Shown: positions 6,571-16,647, counted from the first letter of the stretch. The stretch: 32,611 nt of DNA from Clostridia bacterium (GCA_017471785.1 JAFURP010000042.1:1-32611); one strand, 5' to 3'. The notes: generated by a model from the letters alone, not told the origin. Program-made: numbers and translations.

Positions 6571-7265
6571 ATAATGGAAAAACCGCCGTTGACGGGTAGA
6601 TCCACCCCCGTTATATAATCGTTTTCGTCCAAGAAAACGACCGCCTTGGCTATATCCTCGCCCAGCCCGATGCGACCCATCGGGATCTCTTCTTTGAGCG
6701 CGGCGATATCCTCTTTGGAAAAGCGCGCGTTCATTTGCGTATCGATCACGCCCGCGGACACCGCGTTTACGCGGATACCCGAATAACCGAGCTCTTTGGC
6801 AAGCGCTTTCGTAAAGCCGATAAGCGCCGCTTTGGAGGCGGAATACACGCTTTCGCAGCTACCGCCTACCTCTCCCCAAACGGAGGAAATGTTGACGATC
6901 AAGCCGCTCTTTTTCGAGATCATCGCTTTCGAAGCCTCGCGGCTGCATAAAAACGCGCCGCGCATATTGACGGCAAAGAGGTTTTCGTATTCCTCCAAGC
7001 TCGTATCCTGTATTTGCTTGAAAAGGGAAACGCCTGCGTTATTCACGAGGATATCCACGCCGCCGAGCTTTGCAAACAGCGCCGTCACGTCCTCCTCTTT
7101 TTCCACGGACGAGCGGTAGACCTCCAAGCCCTGCGCGCTCGCCTTTTGCGCGCTCGCTTCGTCCTTGGAATAGGTCACGCATACGCGATACCCTTTTTGC
7201 AAAAACGCCGCGGCGATCGCAAGTCCTATGCCGCGTACGCCGCCCGTTACCAAAACCGTCTTCAT
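6567..7265 (-). CDS. SDR-family NAD(P)H-dependent reductase, possibly EF-P 5-aminopentanone reductase (YmfI-like)
   Basis: A classical short-chain dehydrogenase of 232 residues. It has the nucleotide motif TGGVRGIG near the N-terminus, NNAG (DILVNNAGVSLF), the catalytic Ser in NISSVWG, and YSASK with Tyr/Lys, then RVNAVSAGVIDT and a C-terminal ITGVDLPVNGG. The blocks SGLIVNISSVWG and SCESVYSASKAAL resemble the clostridial YmfI group, which reduces 5-aminopentanoylated EF-P, more than housekeeping FabG; this is from memory and unconfirmed. Translation most likely starts at the ATG at 7263-7265, which shares one base with the aroK stop (TGATG). It is the last gene of the long clp-aro operon. 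FabG remains possible. Confidence 0.9.
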   Translation of the reverse strand: MKTVLVTGGVRGIGLAIAAAFLQKGYRVCVTYSKDEASAQKASAQGLEVYRSSVEKEEDVTALFAKLGGVDILVNNAGVSLFKQIQDTSLEEYENLFAVNMRGAFLCSREASKAMISKKSGLIVNISSVWGEVGGSCESVYSASKAALIGFTKALAKELGYSGIRVNAVSAGVIDTQMNARFSKEDIAALKEEIPMGRIGLGEDIAKAVVFLDENDYITGVDLPVNGGFSII

Positions 7266-7777
7266 CAAATACCTGCCCCCACCGTTTCTACGATTTCTTT
7301 GGCTATTTGGTCGGGCGTTTTCCCGTCCACGTCCACTATGTAGTCGGCTACGTGTTCGTACACGGGCGTACGCTCTTGCAGCAGCCGCGCCAAACGGTCG
7401 CGAATACTCTCGGTAGAGGTTTGCAAAAGCGGACGGGTACCGTCCACGTTCAAGCGCTTGGCAAGCGTTTCGAGCGAGGCGCGCAAAAAGACGATCTTAC
7501 CGTTCTTTTGCAAGACCGCGTTGTTTTCGCTTTTGAGCACCAAGCCGCCGCCCGTGGAAATGACGAGGTCGTCCTTTTGAGCAAGCTCCTTCACGATCTC
7601 CGTTTCCAGCTTTCTAAAATGCGCCTCTCCGTAGTATTCGAAGATGTCCGAGATTTTTCCGTGCTTATCGACGATCACGCCGTCCGTGTCGTACCACCTG
7701 CGCCCCGTAAGCTCCGCGATCTTGATACCGATGGTCGTTTTGCCCGCGCCCATCATTCCGCATAAAACGAGATTCAT
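7265..7777 (-). CDS. aroK: Shikimate kinase
   Basis: It phosphorylates shikimate with ATP, the fifth step of the pathway. At 170 residues it is the usual size. The Walker A loop GMMGAGKTT (7-15) is at the N-terminus. The shikimate-binding Asp pair is in YDTDGVI, FRKLE gives the binding Arg, STGGGLV is the substrate-binding Gly triplet, and the lid RPLLQ follows. The gene starts 9 bases after aroQ and its stop is fused to the SDR start. ORF length, order and spacing all point to translation from the operon mRNA. Confidence 0.96.
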   Translation of the reverse strand: MNLVLCGMMGAGKTTIGIKIAELTGRRWYDTDGVIVDKHGKISDIFEYYGEAHFRKLETEIVKELAQKDDLVISTGGGLVLKSENNAVLQKNGKIVFLRASLETLAKRLNVDGTRPLLQTSTESIRDRLARLLQERTPVYEHVADYIVDVDGKTPDQIAKEIVETVGAGI

Positions 7778-7786
7778 TCTTTCACC

Positions 7787-8218
7787 TCAACAATTTTTCA
7801 AGCCCTCGATCGCCGCGATATAGCTGCCTACGCCAAAGCCGCAAACCACGCCCTTGCATACTTCGGAAAGCACGCTGTGCTTACGGAATTCTTCTCGCGC
7901 GTGTACGTTAGAGATGTGCACCTCGGCGACGGGGATATCGATCGCCGCGATCGCGTCGCGAAGCGCGTAGCTGTAATGGGTAAACGCGCCTGCGTTGAGC
8001 ACGATCGCGTCGCACGTCTTACCCAAGAACGCCTCGTGCAGTTTATTCACGAGCTCGCCTTCGATATTGCTTTGATAGAACGCCGCTTCGTCGCCGTTGG
8101 CTTTACAATAGGCGGCGAGCTTCGCGTTCAAGTCGTCAAGCGTTTCCGTGCCGTACACGCTCTTTTCGCGTTTGCCCGTCAAGTTGAGATTGACTCCGTT
8201 GATGATCAAGTATTTCAT
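7787..8218 (-). CDS. aroQ: 3-Dehydroquinate dehydratase, type II
   Basis: This 143-residue protein is a type II dehydroquinase, which forms dodecamers and performs the third shikimate-pathway step by anti elimination. Visible motifs are IINGVNLNLTGKRE at the N-terminus, the catalytic Tyr in SVYG, QSNIEGE, the substrate-binding LNAGAFTHYSYALRDA, and EVHISNVHAREEFR with the catalytic His. It has no relation to the Schiff-base type I enzyme AroD. It lies 21 bases after aroE and 9 before aroK. Confidence 0.97.
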   Translation of the reverse strand: MKYLIINGVNLNLTGKREKSVYGTETLDDLNAKLAAYCKANGDEAAFYQSNIEGELVNKLHEAFLGKTCDAIVLNAGAFTHYSYALRDAIAAIDIPVAEVHISNVHAREEFRKHSVLSEVCKGVVCGFGVGSYIAAIEGLKNC

Positions 8219-8239
8219 AGCAGTAATCCTCCGCTGAAT

Positions 8240-9049
8240 TTATGGATTTACGATTAGATATTTTTCGTACAACGCCTTTGCTTCCGCAAAATCAGGCGTT
8301 TTTTGTAAATATAAACAATCGGCAAAGTACGCTTGGAAAAAGAGCATAGACGCGCCGTTGAGCGTTTGTAATCCCCTCTCTTTGGCAAGCCGTAAAAATT
8401 CCGATTCTCTCGGCGTGTAGATAAGATCCACCGCCGCGCTCGCGCCCGCAAACGCGCTTGCACCGACGGGGGAACGCCCCTCCGTATCGTGCATACCTAC
8501 GCCCGTGCAATTGACGAGGATATCGTAGCCGCCCTCTTCGGGGTCGCTTGCCGCACCCACCTTCAACTGCTCGCACACCTCTTGCAGCTCCGCTTTATTT
8601 CTTCTATACAGCCAAACGCTTGCGCCCGATTTTTTGAGTGCCGCCGCCGTGCTCCTACCCGAGCCGCCCGCGCCGAGAACGAGTATTTTTTTACCCTCGA
8701 CCGCTATCCCTGCCCAAGCGAGCATTTGCAAAAAGCCGATACCGTCCGTGTTATACCCCTTGCGCGTCGCGCTGACGACGGTGTTGACCGCACCGAAATC
8801 GAACGCGTCACCGACGATCTCGTCGAGGTATTCGAATACGTCGCGTTTATAGGGAATGGTGATATTGAAGCCGTCGAAATCGCCGAGCAGGCTACGCATC
8901 GCGCCGTCGAACGCCTCTGCCGTCACCGAAAAGCGTTGATATTCGCACGCTACGCCAAGCTCCCCTAAAATAAATTTATGTATTTTTTCGCTGTCCGACT
9001 TGGAGACGTCCTTGCCCACAAGTCCCAGCCGAAGCGTTTTGTCTTTCAC
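8240..9049 (-). CDS. aroE: Shikimate dehydrogenase
   Basis: AroE reduces 3-dehydroshikimate to shikimate with NADPH. The protein has 269 residues. The substrate-binding Ser-x-Ser is kept (VSKSDSEKIH), although the usual His before it and the Pro after it are replaced by Val and Asp. The catalytic Lys is in FNITIPYKRDV, the Asp/Asn pair in NTVV and YNTDGIGFL, and the NADP loop is VLGAGGSGRS. The GASMLFFQAYFA C-terminal helix is standard. The only in-frame start is GTG at 9047-9049, with a weak GGCAGG upstream, so translation may depend on read-through coupling from aroA, 20 bases before. Confidence 0.94.
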   Translation of the reverse strand: MKDKTLRLGLVGKDVSKSDSEKIHKFILGELGVACEYQRFSVTAEAFDGAMRSLLGDFDGFNITIPYKRDVFEYLDEIVGDAFDFGAVNTVVSATRKGYNTDGIGFLQMLAWAGIAVEGKKILVLGAGGSGRSTAAALKKSGASVWLYRRNKAELQEVCEQLKVGAASDPEEGGYDILVNCTGVGMHDTEGRSPVGASAFAGASAAVDLIYTPRESEFLRLAKERGLQTLNGASMLFFQAYFADCLYLQKTPDFAEAKALYEKYLIVNP

Positions 9050-9069
9050 CGCATACCTGCCCTTGTCGT

Positions 9070-10326
9070 TTAATAAAGCTTCAAGCCCAATTTATCAAAG
9101 AAATCGGGAAAAGAAATGGCGCAACATTCGGGAGCTTTGATATTTCCCCCTTTTTGCGAGGCGAGCAAGCCCACCGCCGCCGTCATAGCGATCCTGTGAT
9201 CGAGATAGCTGTCGATATCGCCGCCGACGAGCTTGGTTTTTCCGCGAACGACAAAGCCGTCCTCCAGCTCTTGACAATCGCCGCCGAGGTTGTTGATCAG
9301 CTCCGCCGTCGTCTTGATGCGATCACTCTCTTTTACGCGCAATTCTTTCGCGCCCGTGATACGGCTTTCGCCGTCGGCAAACGCGCAAAGAAGCGCCACG
9401 AGCGGCAGCTCGTCGATCATAGAGGGAATATCCTCCGCCGTTAAGCAAATACCGCGCATATCCGTCTTTTCCACTAGGATATCCGCCGTTTCCTCACCCC
9501 CCGAAACGCGCCTATTCAAAAGCCCGTATTTTATTCCAAGGCGATCGAACGCCGTCAAGATGCCCGTACGCGTGGGGTTGATGCCCACGTTTTTACAAAG
9601 CGTTTTGCCTTTCAACGCGCCGAGCGCCATAAAATACGCCGCTGAGGATATATCGGAGGGCACGCAAACGTCCACCGCCTTCAACTCGCTTCTTTGCACG
9701 GTTACGGCGTTGCCGTTTACGCGGATATCCGCACCCATCGCCGCGAGCATACGCTCGGTGTGGTCGCGCGATTTCACCGGCTCGCTAACCGTCGTTTCAC
9801 CGTCCGCGGAAATGCCTGCCAGCAGCACCGCGCTCTTGACCTGCGCCGAAGCGATCTTCAGCTCCACTTTCGCGCCCTGTAAGGCTTTTGGATATACGAA
9901 TACGGGCGCGTGTCCGTCCGTCGTTCTTATATCCGCGCCAAGCAAGGAAAGCGGCTCGGCTACCCGTTTCATAGGCCGCGAAGAAAGGGACTCGTCGCCG
10001 TACAGCTTTGCGTCGATACCTTTGCCCGCCGCAAAGCCCGTCAAAAGCCGAATGGTCGTGCCGGAATTACCGCAGTTGAGCTCCGTACCCCGTCTAAAAC
10101 GCGGCGTACCCTTTACGTGAAGCGTCGTGCCGTCCGTTTGGATATCGGCGCCGAGCGCGCGCATACAACGACAGGTGGAAACGCAGTCCTCCCCCATCAA
10201 TGCGTTGGTGATCGTCGCCTCGCCGTTCGCGCCGCTATTTAACATAACCGCGCGGTGGGTCACCGATTTATCCCCCGGGAGAGTAAATTCTCCCTCGAAT
10301 CGTTCTCTCGGTTTTATCGATTGCAT
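9070..10326 (-). CDS. aroA: 3-Phosphoshikimate 1-carboxyvinyltransferase (EPSP synthase)
   Basis: This enzyme joins PEP to shikimate-3-phosphate. It has 418 residues, the family norm. Signature segments are PGDKSVTHRA (shikimate-phosphate Lys and Ser), LNCGNSGTTIRLLTGF (the PEP/glyphosate-site LxxGNxGTxxR), GDESLSSRPM, SAQVKSAVLLAG, and the catalytic Asp-Glu in SMIDELPL, then KESDRI and LDHRIAMT. The Gly of NSGTT is intact. It starts 12 bases after aroB and ends 20 before aroE. Confidence 0.98.
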   Translation of the reverse strand: MQSIKPRERFEGEFTLPGDKSVTHRAVMLNSGANGEATITNALMGEDCVSTCRCMRALGADIQTDGTTLHVKGTPRFRRGTELNCGNSGTTIRLLTGFAAGKGIDAKLYGDESLSSRPMKRVAEPLSLLGADIRTTDGHAPVFVYPKALQGAKVELKIASAQVKSAVLLAGISADGETTVSEPVKSRDHTERMLAAMGADIRVNGNAVTVQRSELKAVDVCVPSDISSAAYFMALGALKGKTLCKNVGINPTRTGILTAFDRLGIKYGLLNRRVSGGEETADILVEKTDMRGICLTAEDIPSMIDELPLVALLCAFADGESRITGAKELRVKESDRIKTTAELINNLGGDCQELEDGFVVRGKTKLVGGDIDSYLDHRIAMTAAVGLLASQKGGNIKAPECCAISFPDFFDKLGLKLY

Positions 10327-10338
10327 ACTTTCTACCTC

Positions 10339-11403
10339 TTACATTCTTTCCCTTGCCGCTTTTTGCAACGCTTCCGCATATTCCTCAAAGGGCAAAGCCA
10401 TGATCGTCCATTCGTTTTTACGTTTCGCTACCGCCGTTTTGACGGTATTCTCGTCCGTGTTTTTTTTGTCCGATTTGGCAAGCTTCGCGCAGTCGGCTAT
10501 TTCCGAAAAATCGGGCGTGGATACGGGCGCGAGCTCCAACGCTCTTTTCACGATCGACAGTAGTCTTTCGCCGTATTCCCGTTCGCAAGCTCCTTTTTCG
10601 ATCGCCGTCGCCGTTTCGAGCAGCATACCGTACAGCACGCTTTCACCGTGTGAAAAACCGTAAGCAAGCTCGACGGCGTGCCCCGTCGTGTGCCCGACGT
10701 TGAGCGATCTCCGCTCGCCCGTTTCCTTTTCGTCCGCTTCCACTACCCGTGCTTTATGCTCGATACACGCGACGATCAGGTCGGTCAAAAACGCAAGGTC
10801 GTCGAGCTTATCGCCGTTATTTTCCAACAGCTCGAATATCTCGCCGTTGAGCGCCGCGTATTTGACGATCTCCCCTACGCCGCACTTGATCTCGCGCGCG
10901 GGCAGCGTTTTCAAAAACGAGGGGGCTACGAGCACTTCACGAGGCTGATAGAACGCGCCGACGATATTCTTTACGCCGCCGAGATCCACCGCCGTTTTAC
11001 CGCCTACGCTGCTATCCACCTGTGCGAGCAGGGTCGTGGGGATCTGCACGCAGGAGATACCGCGCATATACAGCGCCGCCGCCAAGCCGCCGATATCCCC
11101 GATCACGCCGCCGCCTACGGCAAACAGCCGCGAGGTGCGGAGCAGTCCCGTTTCCGCCATTTTGGAAAGTATGGCATACAGCGACGGAAAGCTTTTGTTT
11201 TCCTCGCCCGCCGGCAGCACGAAAATTTCCGTTCCGTCGAAATATTTTTTGAAAAGATCGGGATAGAGCTCGTAGACGTTGCTATCCGTCAAAACGAAAT
11301 TCTTTTGTCCCGTCGTCAGCGCGGGCAAACGCTTTTCCAAGGCGTCGTCGCCTACGAATATTTTCGCCGCCGCGCTGGGCGCGTTCAATGTGATCTCTTG
11401 CAT
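10339..11403 (-). CDS. aroB: 3-Dehydroquinate synthase
   Basis: AroB converts DAHP to dehydroquinate using NAD and a divalent metal. The protein has 354 residues. The NAD loop VGGGVIGDIGGLAAALYMRG, the IPTTLLAQVDSSVGGKTAVDL block, the LGGVKNIVGAFYQP segment, the metal ligand in GVGEIVKYA, and the metal His pair in LNVGHTTGHAVE and YGFSHGESV are all present. It lies between aroC and aroA with gaps of 11 and 12 bases. A complete set of catalytic residues argues it is functional. Confidence 0.97.
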   Translation of the reverse strand: MQEITLNAPSAAAKIFVGDDALEKRLPALTTGQKNFVLTDSNVYELYPDLFKKYFDGTEIFVLPAGEENKSFPSLYAILSKMAETGLLRTSRLFAVGGGVIGDIGGLAAALYMRGISCVQIPTTLLAQVDSSVGGKTAVDLGGVKNIVGAFYQPREVLVAPSFLKTLPAREIKCGVGEIVKYAALNGEIFELLENNGDKLDDLAFLTDLIVACIEHKARVVEADEKETGERRSLNVGHTTGHAVELAYGFSHGESVLYGMLLETATAIEKGACEREYGERLLSIVKRALELAPVSTPDFSEIADCAKLAKSDKKNTDENTVKTAVAKRKNEWTIMALPFEEYAEALQKAARERM

Positions 11404-11414
11404 AATTCTCTCCG

Positions 11415-12554
11415 TTACGGCAAACGGTTATACCGCTCGCAAGCCTCTTGCATCGTATCGCCGCCCAGCCGTTCGCTTACGACCGTGGCAAGCACCTGCG
11501 CCACTACCGCCTCCGCAATGATCTCCAACGCGAAGATCGCGCATACGTCGCTACGCTCGGATGCCGCCGTCGCTTCCGCGCCCGTGGCGTAATCCACCGT
11601 TTTTAAGCCTTTCATAAGAGTAGGGATAGGCTTCATAGCCACTTTGAGCACGAGCTCCTCGCCGTTGGACATACCCCCCTCGATACCGCCCGCACGGTTG
11701 GTCGCGCGGTAAAAACCGCCCTTGTTATCGGCAAAGATCTCGTCGTGTACGCTCTTGCCGCTGCTTGCCGCCGCTCGGAAGCCGTCCCCGATCTCCACGC
11801 CCTTGATCGCCTGTATGCTCATCAAGCCTTGCGCGAGCCGTGCGTCCAGTTTTTCGGCGTACGTCATCATACTCCCGAAGCCGCTCTTTAAGCCTTTCAC
11901 GCGGAGCTCTACGACGCCGCCGGCGGTATCCCCCTCCTTTTTGAGCGCGGATATCCTTTCCACGGCAAGCGCGTCCGCGGTTTCGTCCATCATTCCCACC
12001 TGCGTCGTCTTGGCTTTTTTCAGCTCGTCAAAGGCGTAGACGCCCGTATCCTTTACGCCGCAAACCTCTTTTACGAAGCCGCCGATCTCCACGCCGAGCG
12101 CGGATAAGTATTGTTTATACACGCCGCCTGCGGCAACGCGGATCGCCGTTTCCCGAGCGGAGGCGCGCTCTAAAATATTGCGCGCGTCGCTTTGCGCGAA
12201 CTTGATCACGCCCGTCAAATCGGCGTGCCCGGGGCGGACCTTGGTGAGCTTCTTTTTCTCCATAATATCCGTATCGCACGCGCCGTCCGACATACAAGCC
12301 GACCAATTCGCATAGTCTTTATTGTAAATACAAAGGGTCACGGGTGAGCCGAGCGTTTCGCCGTTTCTAACGCCCGTTAAAATTTCCGCCTTGTCCTTTT
12401 CGATCTTTTGCCGCGCACCACGACCGAAGCCGCTTTGTCTATACGCGAGATCTTCGTTTATCTTTTCCAAATCCACTTTTAAGTGAGAGGGTAAGCCCTC
12501 GATGATCGCCACGAGCGCTTTGCCGTGCGATTCTCCTGCCGTCGTCAATCTCAT
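11415..12554 (-). CDS. aroC: Chorismate synthase
   Basis: It catalyses the last common step, a flavin-dependent elimination giving chorismate. The 379 residues include the N-terminal RLTTAGESHGKALVAIIEG signature, RQSGFGRGARQ, VRPGHADLTGVIKF, the ERASARETA motif, and the C-terminal GIEGGMSNGEELVLKVAMKP. Sixteen bases separate it from clpC, making it the first shikimate gene of the operon. There is no promoter visible in that gap, so its expression probably follows clpC. Confidence 0.98.
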   Translation of the reverse strand: MRLTTAGESHGKALVAIIEGLPSHLKVDLEKINEDLAYRQSGFGRGARQKIEKDKAEILTGVRNGETLGSPVTLCIYNKDYANWSACMSDGACDTDIMEKKKLTKVRPGHADLTGVIKFAQSDARNILERASARETAIRVAAGGVYKQYLSALGVEIGGFVKEVCGVKDTGVYAFDELKKAKTTQVGMMDETADALAVERISALKKEGDTAGGVVELRVKGLKSGFGSMMTYAEKLDARLAQGLMSIQAIKGVEIGDGFRAAASSGKSVHDEIFADNKGGFYRATNRAGGIEGGMSNGEELVLKVAMKPIPTLMKGLKTVDYATGAEATAASERSDVCAIFALEIIAEAVVAQVLATVVSERLGGDTMQEACERYNRLP

Positions 12555-12570
12555 ACCAGCCTCCTGATGC

Positions 12571-15147
12571 TTATACGTTTTGCGTCGAAAAGATATATTC
12601 GCCGCCTTGATGATCTACCGTTACGCGCTGACCGCCGCGCACCTTGCCGAGCAATATCTCCTCGGAAAGCCTGTCCTCGATCCGTCGCCGCACCACTCTT
12701 TTGAGCGGTCTCGCGCCGTATTGCGGATCGTAGCCCTCGTCCACGAGCGCGTTGAGCGCGTTTTCCGTTACGCTCAGCGTCACGCCGCGCTGTTCCAAAA
12801 GGCGTTTGGCAAGCGATTGCACGATCTTACCGCCGATACGCACGCAATCGTTTTGCGTAAGTCTATGGAATACGATCACGTCGTCCATTCTGTTCAAAAA
12901 TTCGGGTCGGAATTTTTCCTTGAGCGCCTTGGTGACGTTCTCTTTCATATTCTCGTACTGCTTTTCGCTTGCGCCCTGCGCGCCGCCGCGCCCCTCGTCG
13001 CCAAAGCCGTAAACGCCCGTACGCTCGCTCGCGGCTTCCGCCGCGCCGACGTTGGAGGTGAGAATGATCACCGCGTTTTTGAAGCTGACCGTCCTGCCCT
13101 TACTGTCGGTGAGCCGTCCGTCGTCCAAAATTTGCAGCAATAAATTGAACACGTCGGGATGCGCCTTTTCTATCTCGTCGAACAGCACGACGGAATAGGG
13201 ATTGGTGCGTACCTTATCGGTGAGCTGCCCCGTTTGCAGGTCGTCGTAGCCCGCGTATCCGGGAGGCGCGCCGATAATTTTGGACACCGATTGCTTTTCC
13301 ATATATTCGCTCATATCCAAGCGGATCATTTGCTCCTCCGAGCCGAACATCGCCTCGGCAAGCGCTTTGCAAAGATCCGTCTTGCCCACGCCCGTAGGTC
13401 CGACGAAGATGAACGAGCCGATGGGACGGGAGGGGTCTTTCAAGCCTGCACGGGCGCGACGAATGGCTTTCGCCACCGCGCCGACCGCCTCGTTTTGACC
13501 GACGATACGGCGGTGGAGCTCCTCCTCCAAGCGCATCAGCTTTTCCCCTTCCTCCTGCGTGATCTTCAAAAGGGGGATACGCATTCTCGCGCTGACGATG
13601 GCGGCTACCTGTTCCCTGCCGATCGCCGCCCTGCCGTCCGAAAGCATCTTGGGGGCTTGCGCCTGCTTTAACGCCGCGAGCTTTTCCTGCGTTTTGCGTT
13701 TGTTTTCAAACGCTTCGGTGGCGAGCGCGTATTCGCCGCGCCGCTCGCGCGAAAGCCGTTCTTCTTCGAACGCGGCTTCCTCCCTTTCCAACGCCTTTAA
13801 TTCCGCGCCGCCGTCCTCTAAAATGCGTACGCGCGCCGCCGCTTCGTCGATCAGGTCGATCGCTTTATCGGGTAAGAACCGATCGGTGATATAGCGCGTG
13901 GAAAGCTTGACCGCCGCTTCGATCGCTTCGTCCGTGATCACGATACCGTGATGCTGTTCGTATTTGCCGCGCAACCCTTTCAAGATAGCGATCGCGTCCG
14001 CCTCGGAAGGCTCTTCGACGAGGACGGGCGTAAAACGCCGCTCCAACGCGCTGTCCTTTTCCATATATTTTCTATATTCCTCGATCGTCGTCGCGCCGAT
14101 CACTTGCAGATCGCCGCGCGCGAGCATAGGCTTCAAGATATTCGCCGCGTCCATACCGTTATCCGAGGACGCGCCTGCGCCCACGAGCGTATGGATCTCG
14201 TCGATAAACAAAACGATATCGCCGTCCTCCATCACCGCGCCGATCACGTCCTTGAGCCGTTCTTCAAAGTCGCCGCGATAACGCGCGCCTGCGAGCATAC
14301 CCGCTAAATCGACGGAAAATACCGTTTTATTATACAGCTGCTCGGGCACTTCGCCGCGCACGATCATTTGCGACAAGCCCTCGATGATCGCGCTTTTACC
14401 CACCCCCGGCTCGCCTATGAGCACGGGATTGTTTTTCATACGGCGCGCAAGCACCTGCACGACCTTTTCAAGCTCCTTTTGGCGACCGATCACGGGGTCT
14501 ATCTTACCCTTTCTCGCCCGTTCGGTCATATCCGTACCGTACGCGGATAATTTTTCGGAAACGGCGCTCTTTTTTGCAAACGCGTTGCCCTTTTCCAGCG
14601 TCGTCGCGCGTTGCGGCTTGCTCTCCGCGGTTTTGGCGCCTTCGCCCTTGCCGCCGTATTCGCTCGTCAACGGATCGAGCGACGAGCTTTCCGCTTGCAT
14701 CTCGCCGAACGCTTTCTTATTTTTCAATACGGTAAGCGCGTTCTCCGTTTTGTCCTTGAGCGTTTGGATATCCGCAAAACGGCTTAAGATCTTAACGGCG
14801 AAGCAATCGGGCACCTCCAAGATCGCGTACAGCATATGCGCCGTACCCGCGAGCGTTTCCGTGTCCTCGGATAAGATCACCGCTCTATCGTACATCTTTT
14901 GCGTACGACGGGTCAAGCCGTCGTATTTGGAGTTTTTATCGATCTTGGCAAAGAAGATATCCTCGTATTCGTTCTTGGTCACTCCCTCGCTTGCGAGTAT
15001 GCCGTAGGCGGTACATTCGGGTAAACATAAAAACGCGTAGATAAAATGCTCGCTACCTACGTAGCTAGCGCCCTTTTGCACCGTGATCTCGTTCGCGATC
15101 TTAAGCGCTTTTCTGAAATTTTCCGAGGCTTTCGTAAGTGGATACAT
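12571..15147 (-). CDS. clpC: ClpC, AAA+ unfoldase of the Clp protease
   Basis: ClpC unfolds proteins, including arginine-phosphorylated ones, and feeds them to ClpP. The 858-residue chain has the Clp N-domain repeats (about 1-145), a first AAA+ module with Walker A GEPGVGKS (245-252) and [10 protein letters not shown], a coiled-coil middle domain with a UVR-like stretch, and a second AAA+ module with GPTGVGKTD and [14 protein letters not shown], then the D2-small domain. It is about 40 residues longer than the common 810-820, mainly through a low-complexity linker at about 145-200. The presence of mcsA and mcsB upstream supports ClpC rather than ClpB/ClpE. ClpP is not in the window. Confidence 0.97.
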   Translation of the reverse strand: MYPLTKASENFRKALKIANEITVQKGASYVGSEHFIYAFLCLPECTAYGILASEGVTKNEYEDIFFAKIDKNSKYDGLTRRTQKMYDRAVILSEDTETLAGTAHMLYAILEVPDCFAVKILSRFADIQTLKDKTENALTVLKNKKAFGEMQAESSSLDPLTSEYGGKGEGAKTAESKPQRATTLEKGNAFAKKSAVSEKLSAYGTDMTERARKGKIDPVIGRQKELEKVVQVLARRMKNNPVLIGEPGVGKSAIIEGLSQMIVRGEVPEQLYNKTVFSVDLAGMLAGARYRGDFEERLKDVIGAVMEDGDIVLFIDEIHTLVGAGASSDNGMDAANILKPMLARGDLQVIGATTIEEYRKYMEKDSALERRFTPVLVEEPSEADAIAILKGLRGKYEQHHGIVITDEAIEAAVKLSTRYITDRFLPDKAIDLIDEAAARVRILEDGGAELKALEREEAAFEEERLSRERRGEYALATEAFENKRKTQEKLAALKQAQAPKMLSDGRAAIGREQVAAIVSARMRIPLLKITQEEGEKLMRLEEELHRRIVGQNEAVGAVAKAIRRARAGLKDPSRPIGSFIFVGPTGVGKTDLCKALAEAMFGSEEQMIRLDMSEYMEKQSVSKIIGAPPGYAGYDDLQTGQLTDKVRTNPYSVVLFDEIEKAHPDVFNLLLQILDDGRLTDSKGRTVSFKNAVIILTSNVGAAEAASERTGVYGFGDEGRGGAQGASEKQYENMKENVTKALKEKFRPEFLNRMDDVIVFHRLTQNDCVRIGGKIVQSLAKRLLEQRGVTLSVTENALNALVDEGYDPQYGARPLKRVVRRRIEDRLSEEILLGKVRGGQRVTVDHQGGEYIFSTQNV

Positions 15148-15161
15148 AATCAGTTCCTTTA

Positions 15162-16184
15162 TCAGTCCGTTCTCAATACAAGTTCGGGCAATACCTTATG
15201 CACGATCTCCGCACGCATCAAGTCGCAATCGTATTCGTCGGCGTTTTGCAAGCCGTTTTCCAAGCGGAAGGAGGCGGGGCGCATATCCGCGACGAAATCG
15301 TTGAACGCCTGCACGTCGCGCGGTTTGAAAAAGCCGAGCGCCATTCCAAGGCGCACCTTGATCATACCCTCCGTCAGCTCTTTGAGCGTCAGCACCGCGC
15401 AGTTGGTAAGCGCGCCGTAGGCGCGTAAACAGCTATCCCTTAAGGGGATCTTATCCGTTTTGAGCATTTGCTCGCGCGCGCGAAGCTCTAAATCGGAAAG
15501 GGTCATCGTCATACGGATCATTTGATCGAGCAGCTCCCGTTCGGATACGCCGAGCGTGCGTTCGTTGCTCACCTGATAGCTATACCCCTCCGCCGCCGTG
15601 CCCTCGCCGAACACGCCGCGAACGGTTAAGCCGCCCGCCTTTAAGGTGGGCATAAATTTTTTCAGCTCGCCGCTCGTCGCAAGCCCCGGCAAAAACATCA
15701 TCACCGAAGCGCGCATACCCGTACCCAAATTGCTCGGACACGCCGTCAAATACCCCAGCTTTTCGTCGTAGGCAAAATCGAGGGTCGCCCCCAAGTCCTC
15801 GTCGATACCGCTGATACGCTCGTACGCTTTATACAGATCGAAGCCCTTGTAAATGTACTGCTCGCGCAAATGGTCCTCCTCGTTGACCATAACGGAGATG
15901 GATTTATCCGAGGAGATAAACGCCGTCGCAAGTCCCTTTCTCCGAATGAGCGCGGGGCTGATCAAATGCTGTTCTTGCAGCAAGGTCGCCTGCGTTTTAT
16001 CAAAGCGCCCCATATCGCATTTTTCGAAATCGTCGATCTTTCCAAGCTCCTCTCCGACGAGATAGATGACCTCGGAGGCGAGCTTTTTATCCATCTTTTC
16101 GGGGAAAGGGTACGCCGCGAGGTTGCGCGCCAAGCGGATACGGGTGGAGGTTACGATCGTTTGGATAAAGCTTGGCTGCGCCAT
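15162..16184 (-). CDS. mcsB: Protein-arginine kinase
   Basis: McsB phosphorylates arginine side chains on unfolded proteins, marking them for ClpCP. The 340 residues show the guanido-kinase fold: N-terminal STRIRLARNL, the MVNEEDHLREQ block, LTACPSNLGTGMRASVMM, and the VRGVFGEGTAAEG loop. The C-terminal Arg-rich RLGMALGFFKP and the following segment resemble the phospho-arginine-binding region. Its start overlaps mcsA by 34 bases, and clpC begins 14 bases after its end, so the three are translationally linked. It is close to the family length of about 350. Confidence 0.96.
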   Translation of the reverse strand: MAQPSFIQTIVTSTRIRLARNLAAYPFPEKMDKKLASEVIYLVGEELGKIDDFEKCDMGRFDKTQATLLQEQHLISPALIRRKGLATAFISSDKSISVMVNEEDHLREQYIYKGFDLYKAYERISGIDEDLGATLDFAYDEKLGYLTACPSNLGTGMRASVMMFLPGLATSGELKKFMPTLKAGGLTVRGVFGEGTAAEGYSYQVSNERTLGVSERELLDQMIRMTMTLSDLELRAREQMLKTDKIPLRDSCLRAYGALTNCAVLTLKELTEGMIKVRLGMALGFFKPRDVQAFNDFVADMRPASFRLENGLQNADEYDCDLMRAEIVHKVLPELVLRTD

Positions 16185-16627
16185 ACGAATCCCTCCTCCG
16201 TCATACCGTTTTCCAGCGCGGTCAAGCGTTGTAAATACAACCGCGCGCCGTCGTAATCGCCCTCGGAAAAGAGCTTATCCGCGATCGTTTTCAGTTCGTA
16301 GCAACGCCGCGCGATCCGTTCGCTTTCCCCGCCGAGCGGACTTTTACCCTTGTGCGCTTCGCCGCCCTGCATTTTGGTCACGACGGGAAACAACACCCCC
16401 TTGAGCGTTTTATAACAGTTCGCGCAACCGACGAGGTTGCGCTTTTTTACTTCCTCCGCCGTCGTGCCGCAATAGGGACAAACGGACGCCGTTTCGCTCG
16501 TTTCGTCGGCGGCGATAAACAGCCGCGCGTAGCAATCCATACAGTAGTAGTCTACCGTTTTCTTGCCTTTTTTGATTTGCTCGTACGTTTTCGTCGCTTG
16601 ATTTTTCTTACAATTTCCGCACAGCAT
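16151..16627 (-). CDS. mcsA: McsA, zinc-binding activator of McsB
   Basis: McsA binds McsB and stimulates its kinase activity. The ATG at 16625-16627 gives 158 residues. Paired CxxC motifs are visible at the start (CGNC), in YYCMDC, in VCPYCG and in GCANC, making two zinc-binding modules. The C-terminal part (LKTIADKLFSEGDYDGARLYLQRL) is a UVR-like helix pair. A longer reading frame upstream is not used: the start has GTGGGGA nearby and the N-terminus then matches the family. It overlaps mcsB by 34 bases and follows the XRE gene by 20. Confidence 0.93.
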   Translation of the reverse strand: MLCGNCKKNQATKTYEQIKKGKKTVDYYCMDCYARLFIAADETSETASVCPYCGTTAEEVKKRNLVGCANCYKTLKGVLFPVVTKMQGGEAHKGKSPLGGESERIARRCYELKTIADKLFSEGDYDGARLYLQRLTALENGMTEEGFVWRSQALSKRS

Positions 16628-16647
16628 AGTGTTCCCCACAAATTCGC

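Noticed and set aside
6567..7265. Assigning the SDR as housekeeping fabG
   Set aside because: No acyl-carrier or fatty-acid genes are near. The conserved blocks seem closer to YmfI. Left as SDR with the possible identity stated, since SDR substrate cannot be read reliably from sequence.
7014..14307. Long plus-strand open frames (up to 276-304 codons) opposite aroK, aroA, aroB and clpC
   Set aside because: All are antisense shadows caused by GC-rich third positions in the real minus-strand genes, which have full family motifs. None has a ribosome site or recognisable domain.
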